Below, piece after piece: positions 61,768 to 64,000 of a DNA stretch of 64,000 bases. The stretch covers positions 59,235-123,234 of the forward strand of contig JAJZXY010000005.1 of assembly GCA_021806165.1 (NCBI GenBank). The letters run 5' to 3'. This DNA comes from Thermoplasmata archaeon (GTDB lineage Archaea > Thermoplasmatota > Thermoplasmata > Sysuiplasmatales > Sysuiplasmataceae). Within the stretch, counting starts at the first letter, position 1, and each line of letters begins with the position of its first letter. Position numbers and translations under genes: made by a program. The notes beneath the pieces were generated by a model. That model was given only the letters and a program-made list of their open reading frames with translations. It had not been told where the DNA came from and did not search any database.

Positions 61768-62766
61768 ATGACGGCCGGAGAAGTATCAAGCATGGAGATG
61801 GAGTGGCGGGCGATGGATGTCTCCATCCATGGCACCCTGACCTCCCCCGGCATTAACGAATGCCGCGCCCTTGCAGTATTTGTAGCAGGCAGCGGCCCGA
61901 CGGACAGGGACTGGTGCTCACCGCTGCTTCCAGGCTCAAACGGCAGTGCACGGCTTCTGGCTGAGGAACTGGCGCTCCGCGGCATCGCCTCACTGCGCTA
62001 CGACAAGATGGCCTCTGGTCCGCATGTCATGGAGAATATTCCCAGGTTCACTGGAAAGATAAGCATGCAGTCACACCTGGCAGAGCTCAGGGGGGCTGTC
62101 AATGCGCTCGCGTCTGAAATGGGGCAGGATGGCAGGCCAATGCTTGCACTGACAAACAGCGAAGGTGCAATCCACGCTGTCAACTACCAGCTGCAGGCAG
62201 AGGGAAACAGACGATTCAGCGGTCTGATCCTTACGGGTGTCCCGGGCAGGACGGTCGGAGACGTTGCACGCAGCCAGCTCCTTGCACAGGGCAAATCACT
62301 CCCGGGGATCGAGAACATGATGAAATTCTATGACGAGGCGATTGCCCGGTTCACATCAGGCGAGTCTGTGGAGCCTGACCCCTCACTTCCGGAGGGTGTC
62401 AGGACTCTGCTGCGCGCGCTGGAGAATCCAAACAACCTCCCCTTCTCGAGGGAGCTGTGGTCATACAGCCTGCCAGCGCACCTTTCGGGCCTGACTGAGC
62501 CTCTCCTGGTGCTGATAGGAAAGAAGGATATACAGATAGACTGGAATATTGACGGGAAGGCGCTCGAAGCAGCCATGTCGGGGAGCGGGAATGCATCATT
62601 CGCTTACCCGGACAACGCCAACCATGTCCTGAAGCATGAACCGCTGCCCCTTGAGGAGCTGAATGCTCTGTATGTTTCGGAGCACTACAACGCAGACGAC
62701 TCGAAACTCGATGAGGGTGCTTTGAACTCGATAACAGGCTGGATTGACAGCCGTTTTCCGGCCTGA
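61768..62766 (+). CDS. Alpha/beta hydrolase
   Basis: 332 residues with no signal peptide. Oxyanion strand LAVFVAGSGPTDRD, a nucleophile elbow at ALTNSEGAIHAV (N-S-E-G rather than G-x-S-x-G), acid in LVLIGKKDIQID and His in NANHVLK. The family includes acyl-peptide or dienelactone-like hydrolases with a GSGPTDRDG motif. The S is placed as expected, but the first Gly of the elbow is Asn. Confidence 0.82.
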   Translation: MTAGEVSSMEMEWRAMDVSIHGTLTSPGINECRALAVFVAGSGPTDRDWCSPLLPGSNGSARLLAEELALRGIASLRYDKMASGPHVMENIPRFTGKISMQSHLAELRGAVNALASEMGQDGRPMLALTNSEGAIHAVNYQLQAEGNRRFSGLILTGVPGRTVGDVARSQLLAQGKSLPGIENMMKFYDEAIARFTSGESVEPDPSLPEGVRTLLRALENPNNLPFSRELWSYSLPAHLSGLTEPLLVLIGKKDIQIDWNIDGKALEAAMSGSGNASFAYPDNANHVLKHEPLPLEELNALYVSEHYNADDSKLDEGALNSITGWIDSRFPA

Positions 62767-62805
62767 TATGCAATTCCTATTTGGGCCGGCAACTCCAGTC
62801 TTCCG

Positions 62806-63672
62806 TCATGCGCAGTCATTCACGCTGCCCGTGAAGGTGCTCTCAAAGGCACCCGTGACCTCTCTTGCGGCCTCTTCAGCTGACAGATGGGTGTAGAGCT
62901 GCGTGGTGCTGATGGAAGCATGCCCCAGATGGACCTGCACCGCCCTCAGGTTGACACCGCATCTCACAAGCCTGGTCGCGCACCAGTGCCTCAGTGCGTG
63001 CGGATGCATCTGGTCGATGCCCGCCATTCTCCCCTCCCTCTTGACCATCTTCCTTGCTGCGCTGTAGGACAGGCGTCTCCCGCAGGCTGTGAAGAGGGCA
63101 TCGCCGCTGCCGCGCCTGTATCTGGCAACATAAGTATTCAGGTCGGATGTAAGGAATGCAGGCAGACCGACCCTCCTCTCAGCCTCCCTCTTCTCGCTCC
63201 TGACTTTGAGGTAGCCTTCCCTGATGTCTGAGATGTTCAGATCAATAAGCTCTCCTAGCCTGAGTCCGCAGAAGGCAAGCACCTCGATGATGACCCTGTT
63301 TCTGAGCGCTGTGCCTCTGTTCCCGTGGTTGCCGCTCTGCCCTATGAGTCTCATTACTTCATCATCAGTCGGCACCCAGGGCTCTGCCGCTCTTCGCTGG
63401 TGGATGCTGGGCACTTCAATCCGGATACCCTTGAACTTGAGCCACGCACAAACATCTCTCAGCTGGCAGTTGATGGTGCCCTCGCGTCTCCCCCTCTTAA
63501 GCTGCTCCTCCACATATGACCAGAGTCTGGATGGATCAGGTTTGTCAAGGCCCAGTTTCTCATGAAGTGATGAGACCGTCCTTACCATTCTTACTGCAGT
63601 GCTCAGGGAATAAATTCCTGAACCTGCGGCCCACGTTCTGAAATTGGCCAACTCTTCCCTTCCTGGCTTCAT
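62806..63672 (-). CDS. xerA: Tyrosine recombinase, XerA/integrase family
   Basis: 288 residues, full length for an archaeal XerA. Core-binding N-terminal domain (LWSYVEEQLKRG), then catalytic residues: Arg in FCGLRLGELIDL, Lys in the beta hairpin (KVRSEKREAERRVGLP), HALRH (His and Arg), GHAS and the nucleophile Tyr in TQLYTHLS. It either resolves chromosome dimers or moves an element. No clear dif site or element boundary is visible, but two short palindromic signals lie just upstream. Confidence 0.85.
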   Translation of the reverse strand: MKPGREELANFRTWAAGSGIYSLSTAVRMVRTVSSLHEKLGLDKPDPSRLWSYVEEQLKRGRREGTINCQLRDVCAWLKFKGIRIEVPSIHQRRAAEPWVPTDDEVMRLIGQSGNHGNRGTALRNRVIIEVLAFCGLRLGELIDLNISDIREGYLKVRSEKREAERRVGLPAFLTSDLNTYVARYRRGSGDALFTACGRRLSYSAARKMVKREGRMAGIDQMHPHALRHWCATRLVRCGVNLRAVQVHLGHASISTTQLYTHLSAEEAAREVTGAFESTFTGSVNDCA

Positions 63673-63802
63673 TCCGATACCTCGAATTATTCGCCTGGCG
63701 AGAAATTTCAGGGGCAGCCAGTCTGCACCTTCCTATTCTGCCAGATTATGGAATGAACCGTCCGGGGGCTTATAGGGTTACCGGCCAGCTTCCCGAAACG
63801 AT

Positions 63803-63849
63803 AGATTCCCAACCAGCTATGAGCTCACTTTGGTGCATTCGGGGAATCT
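63803..63849. repeat. 8-bp inverted repeat near the recombinase gene
   Basis: AGATTCCC (63803-63810) and GGGAATCT (63842-63849) with 31 bases between, upstream of the recombinase start. Possible binding or crossover arms, but the spacer is longer than in Xer sites. Confidence 0.35.
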
Positions 63850-63901
63850 TGCAATAAGTGTAGGATTGTCTTATGTCCCGGCCCCATAAATGCCGAGACA
63901 A

Positions 63902-63913
63902 TATTGGCCAATA
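63902..63913. repeat. 12-bp perfect palindrome
   Basis: TATTGGCCAATA in the intergenic region before the last gene fragment. Candidate operator or recombination-related site. Confidence 0.35.
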
Positions 63914-63962
63914 GGCAAGTACAGGAAACAGCGTACACAGTGGGTGGTCCGGAGGGAGTGCA

Positions 63963-64000
63963 GTGACTGCAGTAACAAGGAGGATATGGCTGCCGGAGGG
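63963..64000 (+). CDS. Start of a gene cut by the right edge
   Basis: A GTG at 63963 follows GGAGGG (63951-63956) at normal spacing and opens a frame to the edge (first residues VTAVTRRIWLPE). Alternatively AAGGAGG at 63978 would serve ATG 63986. Too short to name. Confidence 0.3.
   Translation, partial: MTAVTRRIWLPE

Noticed and set aside
1..64000. CRISPR array, insertion sequences or a clear integrated element
   Set aside because: No evenly spaced repeats, transposase genes or paired attachment repeats were seen; the lone recombinase looks like XerA.

Overview
The window looks like a chromosomal segment of an uncultivated Thermoplasmata-type archaeon (Thermoplasmatota). I infer this from TATA-like promoters with short or absent leaders, GGAGG-type ribosome binding sites, many TTG and GTG starts, and heavy AGG (Arg) and ATA (Ile) usage. 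Supporting genes are a Ser/His (archaeal and ER type) signal peptidase, a Thermoplasma-type glucose dehydrogenase, an archaeal phosphoglucosamine mutase and a XerA-like recombinase. The lineage call comes from reading proteins by eye, not from a database search. I saw no rRNA, CRISPR array or convincing tRNA.

Layout. 1-5.7 kb: the end of a cation exchanger, then a surface-protein locus: two secreted proteins with matching N-termini, a SipW-like signal peptidase, a DUF5305-like anchored protein and a winged-helix regulator. 5.7-11 kb: phosphoglucosamine mutase, an alkaline-phosphatase-fold enzyme, membrane proteins and an acyl-CoA dehydrogenase. 11-13 kb: a graveyard. An intact hydrogenase maturation protease precedes a NuoA-like gene and a group 4 [NiFe] hydrogenase small-subunit gene, both still readable but interrupted by in-frame stops; a Cys-motif frame on the other strand is also interrupted. 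13.3-18 kb: amidase, FMN reductase, EtfAB and a phosphoribosyltransferase broken by one TGA.

18-24.3 kb: two divergent paralogous substrate-binding proteins and one livHMGF set, with an inverted repeat in the shared promoter region. 25.8-41.4 kb: a sugar and organic-acid catabolic island. It holds LutAB-like lactate-oxidase subunits with an SDR and a flavin reductase, a dehydrogenase / hexulose-phosphate-synthase-like / sugar isomerase operon, a second Zn dehydrogenase, a glucose-type ABC importer, a Gfo/Idh oxidoreductase, glucose dehydrogenase and a gluconolactonase. The last genes fit sugar uptake followed by non-phosphorylative oxidation. The substrate of the HPS-like/isomerase pair is not obvious.

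43-54.2 kb: cell-surface polysaccharide genes (UDP-glucose dehydrogenase, GalU, flippase, NAD-dependent epimerase/dehydratase, FemAB/GNAT-like transferase, frameshifted FdtA-like isomerase) mixed with small conserved unknowns. 55-58.3 kb: a VOC / ArsR / AHSA1 operon, a frameshifted small protein and an S66 peptidase. 58.9-64 kb: a CuA-like cupredoxin with a membrane partner, small unknown genes, an alpha/beta hydrolase and a tyrosine recombinase.

Two themes stand out. Several recognisable genes carry a single in-frame stop, clustered at 11-18 kb. Two others are broken by a one-base change in a G run, which may be real or an assembly error. The most promising undescribed material is the SipW-like surface locus, the CuA-like protein that lacks the expected histidine, and the unassigned sugar pathway.
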